Shown: piece by piece, positions 10,691 through 21,400 of the stretch | Layout of the letters: the number at the start of each line of letters is the position of its first letter | How positions within the stretch are numbered: position 1 is the stretch's first letter | Assembly: GCA_905221605.1 (NCBI GenBank) | Contig: CAJNDS010001624.1 | Coordinates: 1 to 64,000, forward strand | Reading direction: 5' to 3' | DNA length: 64,000 bases | From: Symbiodinium natans | Taxonomy: Eukaryota > Sar > Dinophyceae > Suessiales > Symbiodiniaceae | The notes under the pieces: model-generated | What the model saw: the letters and a program-made list of their open reading frames with translations, nothing else | Told to the model about the DNA's origin: nothing | Database searches by the model: none | Position numbers and translations under genes: made by a program

Positions 10691-11830
10691 TTCTGGATGC
10701 GTGGTGCTTCGGATGACCAATCCAAGGTGACCTCCAGAGCAAAGAGCACCTCGTGCACGTGGGTTGGCAATCGTACTGCCTGCTGCTCCAGCCTGCCATG
10801 CATGCCATGCAGGCGCATACCCCCGCTTCAATGGAAGGCGTTTCAATTCAGGCCACCTTTCTACGCCCTTGCTGATTCTACACATCACCATTGCCTTTGG
10901 GCTTCTGTGTGCTCCTCTCAAGGGCTTCAGCAGGATCTTGCACAATCGTCTTGATCAACCAACACACGCTGCCATCCATTTCGACAGTTGTAAGAAGTTA
11001 ACGCCCTTCCAGCTGCGGATCTCATCACCTGATGTAACGTGTCTGGAGGCATGGATGCTGGGCTGGCAAGCTCTCAGATAACACTTCCCTCCTGCTGCAG
11101 CATGTTCGCATATTTCTCCAACAAGAACCGCGGCGCTTCTCCAAGGTACCTAGGGCCGCATCCACCTGCCGGTATCCAACCACTCCGCTCAGAAGCTTAC
11201 GAGTACTCGTAAGCTTCTGGGCGGAGTGGTTGGATACCGGCAGGGAATGCGGCTCTGGTACTTTGGAGAAGGCACCGCGGTTCTTGCGCGAACATGCTGC
11301 AGCAAGCGCCTGCAGGGCAGGTCAAGTTGCCAATGCTGCCAAACTCCCCTGTCCGATCTGCTGACGCCTGAGGGAGAGGGCCAGTTCAGCGACATAGCCA
11401 CCCTGCGAAAACCCAGCGCGCACTAACCTGAAACACTCTTAAGCAATCTGCGCTTCCTGGCCTTGGCGGCCCTGCACTTTGCCGCCGAACACCCAATGCT
11501 GTACTTCTCCAAGCACCGTTTCTGCCTTCTGCCATGAAGCACCGGGCCAATGCTGCATCAGAAACCGAGCGAGCGCTAAGCTAACGCTTGGCATCTCAAA
11601 ACCAGTCAAGATCGCTGCGAAGCTAGCGCTTGACAGCTTGAGCCAGGATGGCAGAACTTGCGCGATGGACCTTGTATTTAGCTCCCTCCGGGAGATTGCA
11701 GAGCAATTCGGTCCCACAGCACTTGCAGAAGGCGCTGCACTCAGGCCCAGAGCCCAACACCCCAATACCCCTAAATCGCCAACTCGAAGTCCTTACTAGG
11801 TCAATCGCAAAGCCAGTGCTTGAATCGACA
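10690..11830. repeat. Dispersed foldback repeat, long copy
   Basis: Segments of this stretch recur at 28.77-29.22 kb, some inverted: the GGCAATCGTACTGCCTGCTG region (10765), the block around CTTGAGCCAGGATGGCAGAAC (11638-11705) and GCGCTAAGCTAACGC (11571). One frame across the shared block reads RTCAMDLVFSSLREIAEQ here and a close variant at 28.95 kb. It may be a degenerate transposon with a short coding remnant. The family is not recognised. Confidence 0.5.
11094..11312. repeat. Long inverted repeat with about 105-bp arms
   Basis: The two arms meet at ACGAGTACTCGT near 11207-11218. The inner 35 bp (GGTATCCAACCACTCCGCTC through AGAAGCTTACGAGT) is almost perfectly palindromic. The outer parts pair imperfectly out to CTGCAGCATGTTCGC and GCGAACATGCTGCAG. 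This would form a long hairpin in single-stranded form. Confidence 0.85.
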
Positions 11831-12325
11831 TGGAGCGCTCGGAATTATGGCCTCTGGTGGAATCACGTTCATTGGCTCTTGGGGCTCAGGGTCTGAGGTG
11901 TGCAGCTCAGGGTTCAGGATTTGGGGTTTTAAAAAAGGGTTTAGGGTTTAGGGTTTAGGTTTAGTGCAGAATGTACCGCTCCCTGCCCTAGCAACATGAT
12001 GCTATGTAGAAGGGCCTGCCATGAGAACTACGAGACCCCAAACACAGACCCAAGCGAAATATGTTGACACAGAAATGCGGAATGTCCAAACGCTGGCCCC
12101 ATGGCAGGCCCTTCTGTGTAAAGTTTAGGGTTTTGGGTTTGGGGCGGGCGCTCTCGGAAACAAAGCTCTGTTTCCGGGGGTGGCATGGGCCATGGTGCAA
12201 AGGAAACGTGAAGACATACAGTTTCGACTCAATAATATTTAGAATAGGGCTTCGCCCTTGCTGTCACAATCCTAAACTCTAAATCCGAAACCTTAAACCT
12301 AAACCCTGAATCCCAAGCAGAGGGG
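11831..12325. other. Telomere-type repeats, no gene seen
   Basis: G-type repeats lie at 11935-11962 and C-type repeats at 12270-12320. The inverted pair GGGCCTGCCATG (12012) and CATGGCAGGCCC (12100) encloses about 90 bp. No coding block is recognised. Confidence 0.4.
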
Positions 12326-12435
12326 TCAAGTGTCGATGGACTCGGGGCGCCGTCCATCGCCGACTCTCTCGCGCACGAAGACGCCAAGGGTTTCGATGTG
12401 TGGCGTGAAGGGAAACATGTCGTAGCAGCCTTCGG
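12326..12435 (-). CDS. Terminal exon of the TrmA-like methyltransferase gene
   Basis: After an acceptor TAG at the end of a telomere-type array, 36 codons run to a TGA (12326-12328). The segment AEGCYDMFPFTPHIETLGVF matches the conserved C-terminal DMFP..H.E region of TrmA/RumA proteins. The family usually ends soon after it, as here. Confidence 0.72.
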
Positions 12436-15400
12436 CTAGCTTAGGGTTTACGGTTTAGGGTTTAGGGTTTAGGGTTTGCTTCCCCAGGAACATAGGAATA
12501 CCAGGATAGCACCTTGAATCCCAAGCACCAGGGTTTACAGGATTTAGGGTTAGGGTACCCCAAGCAAGGCACAACTCGTCAGACACTATGTGGACTCAAC
12601 AGTCGGCATCGAAATCCATGTCCAAGCCCCCAAACCCTGAATTCTAAGTTGGACCCTACAGGTTCGGTTTAGCTATTATTTATGTAAGGGACCATAGGGA
12701 CCAGAAGGGAATGCTATTAGTAGTTATTCCGACCCCTACAGTACACAGGCTTTGAGGGCTTAGGGTTGAGGTTAGCCCCAATCACCACACAACATCAAAC
12801 CTGCCAAAGCCCTGTGCCCCATAAGCCTCAGGGGCTAAGTTCAAAGTTCTGTGCGTTGGCCGACACCCATGTCCCCCACGAAAAATGCAGAGAACAATCT
12901 GAAGACATCTCATGGATAAAGGATCATATATATATATATATATGCTCACCCCCCCCCAATGGACCCACCGCGGATGGCAGCCGAGTCCTAGCCAGATCAA
13001 GGCAAAAAACAACAAAACAAGAAACTAACAAAAACCAACAAACCAAAAAAATCCAAAAAACCAAAAAAACAAAAAAACCAAAAAAACCATCTTTTCCAAA
13101 ACTATGGGGCTGGGGCCTCCAAAAGATGGTTTTTTTGGTTTTCTCGAGAAAAAGATGGTTTTTTGGTTCGAAACCATCTTTTTCTCGAGAAAAAGATGGT
13201 TTTTGAGCAGCCGCTCTTCTAAAAACCATCTTTTTCTCGAGAAAAAGATGGTTTTACCAGGACAAGACCTCCAAAAACCATCTTTTTCTCGAGAAAAAGA
13301 TGGTTTTACCAGGACAAGACCTCCAAAAACCATCTTTTTCTCGAGAAAAAGATGGTTTTTCCAGGACAAGATCTCCAAAAACCATCGTTTTCTCGAGAAA
13401 AAGATGGTTTTTCGAAGAGCGGCTGCTCAACAACCATCTTTTTCTCGAGAAAAAGATGGTTTCGAACCAAAAAAACCATCTTTTTCTCGAGAAAACCAAA
13501 AAAACCATCTCTTGAAGGCCCCAGCCCCATAGTTTTGGAAAAGATGGTTTTTTTGGTTTTTTTGGTTTTCTCGAGAAAAAGATGGTTTTTTGGTTCGAAA
13601 CCATCTTTTTCTCGAGAAAAAGATTGTTTTGAGCAACCATCATTCGAAAAACCATCTTTTTCTCGAGAAAAAGATGGTTTTACCAGGAGAAGACCTCCAA
13701 AAACCATCTTTTTCTCGAGAAAAAGATGGTTTTACCAGGACAAGACCTCCGGAAACCATCTTTTTCTCGAGAAAAAGATGGTTGTTCCAGGGTAAGATCT
13801 CTAAAAACCATCTTTTTCTCGAGAAAAGGATGGTTTTTCGAAGAGCGGCTGCTCAAAAACCATCTTTTTCTCGAGAAAAAGATGGTTTCGAACCAAAAAA
13901 ACCATCTTTTTCTCGAGAAAACCAAAAAAACCATCTTTTGGAGGCCCCAGCCCCATAGTTTTGGAAAAGATGGTTTTTTTGGTTTTTTTTGGTTTTTTTG
14001 GTTTTTTTGGTTTTCTCGAGAAAAAGATGGTTAAGTTTTAGGGGTTTAAGCCTCATGCACTACAGGGTTATAAGGTTCTAATCCTATAGGTATTGCCTTA
14101 ACCTTTAACCCTAAACCTTTAACTTTAAACCCTGCAGGGTTAACCCCGTGAGAAATTTAGAGATAGACCCCGAAAAGACCCTAAACCTTCTTACAGGGTG
14201 TAATGGTTTAAAAACCGATAGGACATGTATACCTTCAGCGCCTGTAGGGTTCAAGCCTTTGAACGTGCTAGACCCCTATAGGGTGCTAAGGTTCTGACCC
14301 TAAAGGGTTTAGGATTAAGGCTTAAATGCCCTCTAGGTTTAAATGCCTAAGTCTTAAACCCCAACCTTTAAACCTTCATCCTATGGGGTTTGAAGGTCAA
14401 GGGTTTAGGCTTGATTGCCGAGGGCTTTAGGGTCCTGACCCTAGAGGGTTTAGGGTTAAGGAATAGATGCGTAAACCTTAAACCCTTAAGGTTTAAACTC
14501 TATGGGCTTAGGGGGCTTAGTTTTTTTTTAAACCCTAAGCCTTTAAACCTTCACACTACAGAGTTTAGAGGTGTTAAGGGTGACAAATTGATTACATACT
14601 TAGCTTTAAATGCCTGAATCTTAAACCCCAAACCTTTAAACCTTAACCCTATAGGGTTTAAAGGTTAAGGGCTTAGTGTTAATCGCTGTCTTAGGTTTAA
14701 ATGTCTGAATCTTAAACCCTAAAACTTTAAACCTTCACCCTATAGGGTTTAAAGGTTAAGGGTTTAGGTTGAATCGTCAGCTTGGATTTAAATGTCTAAG
14801 TAAAGAATCCTAAACCTTTAAATCTCATCCCTATGGGGTTTAAGGTTAAGGGTTCAATATGAACTGCCGGCATAGGTCTAAATACCTAAACCTTAAACTT
14901 AAACCCTAAACCTTTAAATATCTTAACCCTATAGGGTTTAAAGGTTAGAGGCTTAGCGTAAATTGCCGGAATAGGTTTAAATGCCTAAATCTTAAGCCCG
15001 AAACCTTTAAAACCTTAGCCCAACAGGGTTTAAAGGTTAAGGGTTTAAAATTAGTTGCAGGCTTAATTAGGTTTAAATGCCTACATCTTATATCCTAAAC
15101 CTTTAAAAATCTTAACCCTATAGGGTTTAAAGGTTAAGGGCTTGGCTACAGGTTTAAATGGCTAAATATTAAACCCTAAGCCTCTAAACTTTAACCCTAC
15201 AGGGTTTAAAGGTTAAGGGTTTAAAATTAGTTGCAGGCTTAGGTTTAAATGCCTACATCTTAAACCCTAAACCTGTAAAAATCTCAACCCGATAGAATTT
15301 AAAGGTTAAGGGCTTAGCTTTAATTACCGGCATAGGTTCAAATGCCTAAATCTTAAACCCTTAACCTTTAAACCTTAACCCTACAGGGTTTAAAGGTTAA

Positions 15401-18400
15401 GGTTTTTTTTTTTGCAGGCTTAGGTTTAAATGCCTAGATCTTAAATTATAAACAAAAGCCAACAGAAAGAAAAACCCTCCGTGCGTGTGTGAGAGGGTGA
15501 ATTAAGGAATACAGTCAAAAATCCGGTCACCGGAAAATCACCAGACAGCATAGGTTTTATCGGTATTTGCGGTACTTTTGCAAAGATCAAGGCCCGCGGT
15601 GGGTCCATTGGGGGGGGGTGACCATATATATATATGTGCATATATATATATATATACATATACAAATAGCTATTTATGAACAGGCATCTAATTCCTACTA
15701 AGTTAAATTAGACTTTATGCGATTATGCTGCTATTGTGCTAGCTATCATTGTTATTGTTACTACATACATCTTTATCTCTATATACATATATATGTGTGT
15801 GTGTGTGTATATATATCTATTTCTATGTGCATATACGTGTACTTAATTCAAAAATACATATCTATAGTTGCATCATCCAATAACGTCTAGTTAACTTCGT
15901 AGGAATCTGCTTTGCCGTGAACCAGTCTTGCTCTTGGGCTCGTCGGGTTGAGCGGAAAGGGCTTAGGGTGTCCCTAAACCCTAAACCCTAAACCCTAAAC
16001 CCTAAACCCTAAAGCCTTATCGTAACGTGTAAACACCTAAACAAGGAAACTGTCTTGGCTGTTGGATCTTCGCATTCGGAGCGGGGGTTGCTCCGCGTAA
16101 ACCTCAAACAGGGATTCCGTCCTAGACAACCCGACAAACCCTAAACCCTAAACCCTAAACCCCAAACCCCAAATCCTAAACCCAAAACCGCAAACCCCTC
16201 CGGAATGCCAAACCCGAACCAATAAACTCACCCGCGGGACGCAAGGACTGGAGCTGAAATGGAGGACCCCAGGTGTCATCAGCCTTGGCCCAGGGATTGC
16301 GGTGGCATCAGGGTTCAGGGGTCATGGACCGCATAGATGTAGGATCCGGGCAACCAAGCCAAGTTGCATTGTGAGGCCGAAGGGGTAGAATTGTTTCGGG
16401 CTTTCGGGGCGGGCTCCCAACCCTAGGGTTTAGGGTTTAGGGTTTAGGGTTTAGGGAGTTTCTAGGGTTTTGGGTTTAGGGTGAGGTAGTATGCCTTGTT
16501 AAGTTCATAACTCGCAGGTTCGCGGGTAGTTCTTAGTAGATACCTTGATGAGTAAGCTTACTCTTCAGGTAACCTGACGTACTTATAGCCCTACTTACTT
16601 AACAACTGCCTACCCATGAGTCTTCAAGTAATGAATTTGCCCAGTGGTACCCTTTTGCCCTTTAGTGCCCTTTAGGTCGGCGTCTTTTTCAAAAGTAGGC
16701 AACCCAAACAGGGATGCCGTTGTTCTACTATGGTTCTTAGCAGTAGAGTAGGTGACCTTTAGCCTTTTTCACCCAAAGGTTAACCTTTAGCTTTCCTAGG
16801 ATACTGGACAACTAAGGGTTACTGGGCCCTAAACCCTATAAGTGAACAATGGGGAGCCATTAGCCATCTCCGTGAGGTTCTTGGGGTTTAGGGCGAGGTA
16901 GCATGCCTCAGCCTCAGAGGGAGCCCGGCTTAGGGTTTGGGGTCTAGGGTCTAGGGTTTAGGGTTTAGGGCCTAACCCCTCCCTAAACCCTAAACGCTAA
17001 AACCTAAACCCTAAACCCGAACTGGCTCCCCCGCTGTTAATGCATTTAACAGCGGCCCGGGGATTCTTGCCAGTGAGGCGGTCGGCGTCGGCCATGAAGC
17101 TGTCATGACCACCTTAGAGAGACTCCAATATCCTCTTTTACGGGTTTGAAACCCGAAGCCTAAACCCAATAAACGGATTGGTTTTAGCCCCCCTCCTTTA
17201 CACACACACACACAAGCAGTGCGCTCTCTCTCTCTCTCTCCCTTTCTCCCTCTCCCCCTCCATGTAGCACCTGCATGAAACCCTATACAACCTACACCCT
17301 GAACCCTGCTCAAAGCTTCGTGTGTAGCTATGAGTAGGAATAAAATGCCTTGGATAATGTCATAATATAGGCCGCCTTCTTGATGAGCCTATACCCATGA
17401 ACCTGCAAGTATCCCTAAACCATAAACCCTACGTCCTAAACCCTGAACCCAACTAGCTCACCTTGAACCCAAATGGTGGCTTTCGAAATTGGGGTACCTT
17501 ATTTCCTTCTTACAAGGGAATGCTGCTGTTTGGGGTCTCTTTTAGGGTCCCCCAATTTCGTAAACCCCCCTAAACCCTAAACCCTAAACCCTAAACCCTA
17601 AACCCTAAACCCTAAACCCTAAACCCTAAACCCCCAAATACCTCTCAACACATCGCAAGTGTTGGGGTCCCTCAGCTCCCTCCACGAGACCCACACTGCG
17701 GTCTAAGATTAAAAAGAACCTTTAAGGCGCCTTAGGGGGGCTTTTGGGGGGCCTTAGGAGTTCCAGGGGTTTTTGGGGGATTTAGGGTTAGGGGGCTTTA
17801 GGGGGGCTTTTGGGGGGCTTTAGGGGTTCTGGAGGTTTTAGGGGGATTTAGGGTTTGGGGTTTTGGTTTAGGGCTAAGCATCTTTTTGATCTTGTGCATG
17901 GCCCGTTTAAGGTTGAGGGTGCAGAGGGTTGGGGGCACCCGACAGCACTGGTCCATGTGGAGCCAAGTGTCAGCTCATGTAGATCACCTCCGAAACATTC
18001 TGTTTCTTACTAAGGAATTCGGTTCCCTACATCGTCCCCGTAAATGAGGATGTGACTTTTTACAGGCGGGGATCTGGCTTCCAATTTCCGAGTTCGTTAT
18101 GAAACAACCAGGGGGAAGGAAAGGGATTGTTCTGCCCCAAAACATGGCATGACGTTCCGAAACCCTGAACCTTAAAGCCTAAACACTAAACCCTAAATCT
18201 TAAACCCTGAACCGGAACCCTAAACCGCAACTCTTCCGGGTGGTTGGCTTGTTAAAGCCAAGGCTAAGAGTGTTAGGGTTTCGGGCTTGGGGGTTTGCAG
18301 GGTTTACAGGGGTGGAAGGGCGGGTCCGCTCAGGGTCCACCAATTTCGAGTCTCTACCAAATGCTAAGAGGCGTACTCTTCGAGGATTTTGAAGACCCTC

Positions 18401-21400
18401 ACCCCGCCTTCAACCTGGATCCCAAAGGTAGCAAAAATCATGAACCCTAAGCCCTCAACCCATAATTGTTGGCCTCCTGACAAAAGGCTTTTAAGTTATT
18501 TGTATTTCGGGGCGGTTTGGGAATTGTCCCAGCACTCTACCCTGTATCCTGAAACCCGCAACGGGAGAGCCGAAGACACCTAAACTGTAGATAGAGTAAT
18601 AGCAACCTATACCAAAAGCCAACCCCTCTCGCAGAACCCTAAGCTTGGGATATTCACCCTTATACTAACACTTATATTAACAGTCCTTCATAAGGAACCA
18701 TAATACCATAATTCCTAATTATTAAGGACTGTTTGTATAAGGGGGAGGCCCCCCAAATAAACATGAGCCCTATAAGCTGGGATGCTCCCCCTTATACTAA
18801 CAGCTCCTTAATAGGGACTATAGTACCCCCTATTATGATCCCTATGAAGGACTGTTAGTAAAAAGGGGGAACACCCAAACCCTAAACCCTAAACCCTAAA
18901 CCCTAAACCCTAAACCCTAAACCCTAAGCCCTCAAAACGAAGTTTAGCCGCGCAGCTGCACGCACCGACGAGCTGCGAATGGCAGCAGCCTCGGCCTGGC
19001 AAATCCGCTGAGGTTGGGTTTAGGGTTTAGGGTTTAGGGTTTAGGGTTTAGGGTTTAGGGTTTAGGGTTTAGGGTTTAGGGTTTAGGGTTTAGGGTTTAG
19101 GGTTTGGGGTTTAGGGTTTAGGGTTTAGGGTTTGGGGGTACTCCAACTATAGTTTGACGCTGTACAGGACTTAAGCAAGCTATAAGGTTGAATGGCTTCC
19201 GGGTCATAGAACAAACACAAGCCAGAGGCTTGCTTCCAGGCGGTTGTCAAGCCTTGAGCCCCACCAGCCGCTAAGAACCCTGGAGCTCAACCTCCTCCAA
19301 AACTTCTAGCTTCCCCTCTCCCCCCTCAAAAGCACCCAGAAGCCCTAAACTCCTTAAAGCTCAAAAACTCCCCGACACCCCACCCTAAACCCTAAACCCT
19401 AAACCCTAAACCCTAAACCCTAAACCCTAAACCCTAAACCCTAAACCCTAAACCCTAAACCTCTCCTACAAAAACACTCAGCGAAACACCAAAAAACCCC
19501 AACGCGCGGGCCTCGCCGCCCACGAGACCCTGGGCCCAGCGCCGATTGGCCAGTCCGCGCCGTGGCGGGTCGAGGATCAGCACCTGAGAATGCTAGGGTT
19601 TAGGGTTTAGGGTTGACTTTCGTGAGCCGCCTAGAGGTTTCCATACATGGGGTACTGTACCTTTTTGGGGGGTTCCTACATGAAGGATTGTGATATTCTG
19701 GGGGTATATGAGAAGGGTCCGGTCCCCTATTCTTCCTTCTTCAATGCCCAAGGAATAAGAAAAGGTTTAGCTTCATTATTCCTACTACACATGGAAACCC
19801 CAAAAAGTTTAAAGTTCAACCCTTGACTAAGTAAGTGTTTTCGGAAATGCCCCTATTCCCCCTTGCCAATGCTGCCCTGAGACGTCTGTGCCACTCCTGG
19901 GGCCAGCGAGTGATGCGAGCGCCTTCTCATCATCGGTGGCTTCGATACATTTGGGATGTGTGGAGGGGGAAGATGTATCTAGGGACTTCTGTATCAGGCT
20001 TGAGATGGTTATACGCATCTGCCAAGTCCATCCTGAAGACAGTCTTCAGTTCCGAAGCCACCACACCGGACTTATGACTATCCACAGACTTTGGCTTGTA
20101 ACCCTGCAAGCAGCTTCACCGAGCAAGATAGCACTCAGGAAGCATCAAATTCCTGAAGCCCAAAACCATCACACCCAGTTGAGGGGTTACCTGCAAGAAG
20201 GCTTGAGGGTACCTCATTGGGGCATATCTGGGGTACAGTATCTTAAAGGGGCCTTTGGGCCGAGCAGGTGAAGGTCTTGAGGTTGGTTGAGGCAAAACAA
20301 CTCCAAACCCTGCCGTAGACCCGAAGCCCTGATTCCGCCACTCGTCGCACCTCTATTGGGGTAGGTGGGCGCAGTCGAATGCTCCACGCAGGGCTTGTGC
20401 GGGAGTGCCTGCACCTGCGAAACCCCTTCAAAAGCCTTCGGCAGGCCCCTTGAGGCCCCCTGCGAGGCCCTGCTTCTGCTTGGCACGCTAGTGCCAACAA
20501 AGTCTTCACCCACCATTCAGAGTCCCCTCAGGCCGAAGACGTCCCCCCGCGAAAAAACCCACGTTTTCTCCCGGAAGCTGCTACTGTCCTTCAAAACGTC
20601 TTCATCATTTCAATCAAGCTCCGAGGGTGCATGTTACAAGCCCGAAGCATAGTGTCTTCTGGGGGAGGTATGCCAAATCTGGTTTGGCTTCGGCTGGCTC
20701 CGGTTGGCTTCGTTTTGAGTAGTGTTTGGGCGGTCTTGGGGTGGGCACATCTGTATACTCCGGCGCTCCGATGACTACACCCTAAACCCTAAACCCCGAA
20801 CCTCCGAAGCGCTCACGGCGGCGAACTCCAGGGAAATGTCCTCCCGGCCCTGGTGGTTTGGGCACAGGTTGGGGATTTGGGGGGGTTGAGGATCGAGCCA
20901 TGCATGGACGAACATAGATGCATGCCGTAAACCTCGCTGTCTCTTGGGTGATCTTGGGATGTCCAATGCGACTTTTGGGAGTTGGGGTCTGGGTTTAGGG
21001 TTTCCCTGCTATGCTTTGAGGATTGAAGGAACTTGGACTTATAGCAGCTATAGCAAATCAGGGACTTTGTGGGAGGTCTGTTCCGAATCAGCCCCCTAAA
21101 CCCTAAACCCGAAACCCGACGAAACCCTAAACCCTAAACCGGCCTCTCGACCAAAGTTCCGCTCGGCGTTGGCACGGAAAGCCGTGGCGCCTGCAGAAAC
21201 GCAGTTTGCAAAGGGTCGTTTCAGGTTTAGGGTTTAGGGTATTCAGGGTTTAGGGTATTTAGGATTTAGGATTTAGGGTTTAGGGTTTAGGGTTTAGGGG
21301 AACACCTGAACAAAAAGGTGCTGTACCCCGAACCAGGAGGACAACATGCCTTACTGGCTGAGTTCCCCGAAAGGGTTGCAGAGAATAAGCTTCCCCTCCC

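Noticed and set aside
13086-14034. CRISPR-like array (palindromic repeats with short spacers)
   Set aside because: The roughly 20-bp spacers are themselves repeated (ACCAGGACAAGACCTCC three times), the whole array is duplicated and inverted, there are no cas genes, and the context is eukaryotic.
12924-14056. Overlapping ORFs of 67-147 codons on both strands
   Set aside because: They are all translations of the palindrome array (FLEKKMVF and FSREKDGF patterns), open on both strands because of symmetry.
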